NCBI GenBank assembly: GCA_030606525.1
Contig: JAUWGG010000078.1
Location: 1 to 5,777, forward strand
Length of the DNA stretch: 5,777 nucleotides
Direction: 5' to 3'
Source of the DNA: Methanobacteriota archaeon
Lineage (GTDB): Archaea; Thermoplasmatota; Thermoplasmata; JAUWGG01
Made by a program: the position numbers and the translations under genes. Under the pieces are notes generated by a model. That model was given only the letters and a program-made list of their open reading frames with translations. It was not told the origin of the DNA and did no database searches. Positions 5,551-5,777 of the stretch are shown here, in pieces. Within the stretch, counting starts at the first letter, position 1. The number at the start of each line of letters is the position of its first letter.

Positions 5551-5777
5551 TCAACAGCCCCCAATACTAAACCTAAAAGAGCCATCCTTACTGGTACACC
5601 GTTGAAAGCCTGTTTGAAGTAAAGAGCATGAGTGGTAGAATCGACTTCGGGTAAAATCTCTTTTACTCTTGGCAGTGGATGCATTACAATCAGATCTTCT
5701 TTAGCTTCACTAAGCATCTTTATGTTTATTTGGTATGTACCAGCAACTTTCTTATATTCCTCTGGATCTGGAAAACG
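5547..5777 (-). CDS. pyrB: Aspartate carbamoyltransferase catalytic chain (partial, C-terminal 76 residues)
   Basis: This frame enters at the right edge and runs to a TGA at 5549-5547. Only the C-terminal quarter of a protein of about 305 residues is present. It begins RFPDPEEYKK and contains VMHPLPRVKE with the HPLPR loop, whose Leu and neighbours contact the phosphonate/carbamoyl phosphate side of the active site in E. coli ATCase. It continues with DSTTHALYFKQAFNGVPVRM, the conserved C-terminal helix that packs back on the first domain, and ends LLGLVLGAVE. PyrB condenses carbamoyl phosphate with aspartate to give carbamoyl aspartate, the committing step of pyrimidine synthesis. The TGA overlaps the pyrI ATG by the ATGA arrangement, so the two genes share an operon running leftwards. 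The start and promoter are outside the window. Confidence 0.96.
   Translation of the reverse strand, partial: RFPDPEEYKKVAGTYQINIKMLSEAKEDLIVMHPLPRVKEILPEVDSTTHALYFKQAFNGVPVRMALLGLVLGAVE

Overview
The window looks like an archaeal chromosome fragment, probably from a euryarchaeal-type lineage. The evidence is a set of mevalonate (isoprenoid) pathway genes that includes a UbiD-type decarboxylase, an archaeal-style pyrB-pyrI pair with an ATGA overlap, AT-rich TATA-like boxes at the right distance from starts, and SD sequences of the GGAGGT/GGTGAT type. The HMG-CoA reductase is the class II (Pseudomonas mevalonii-like) enzyme rather than the class I enzyme of most archaea. This recalls lineages such as Archaeoglobales and Thermoplasmatales, but I cannot name the organism from the sequence.

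Layout. Positions 1-785 (minus) hold the N-terminal 261 residues of a UbiD-family decarboxylase, cut off by the window edge. It lies 4 nt downstream of a mevalonate kinase gene (790-1710, minus). Across a short divergent promoter region (about 1711-1846) lies the class II HMG-CoA reductase gene (start best placed at 1847, end 3115, plus). Two less familiar plus-strand genes follow: a GNAT acetyltransferase fused to a YoaP/thioredoxin-like C-terminal domain (3236-4018), and a polytopic membrane protein of unknown function (4106-5068). The latter converges on pyrI (5092-5550, minus) across a 23-nt gap with a T-tract for each strand. The C-terminal 76 residues of pyrB (5547-5777, minus) overlap the pyrI start and run off the right edge.

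How the genes fit together. HMG-CoA reductase makes mevalonate and mevalonate kinase makes mevalonate 5-phosphate. The UbiD homologue fits the anhydromevalonate phosphate decarboxylase step of the archaeal mevalonate pathway, which yields isopentenyl phosphate. The divergent arrangement would let a single intergenic region control the first committed step and two later steps. PyrB and PyrI form aspartate carbamoyltransferase of pyrimidine synthesis. The GNAT-YoaP and membrane protein genes sit between these two housekeeping modules and are the least explained part. I found no RNA genes, insertion sequences, CRISPR arrays or large repeats.
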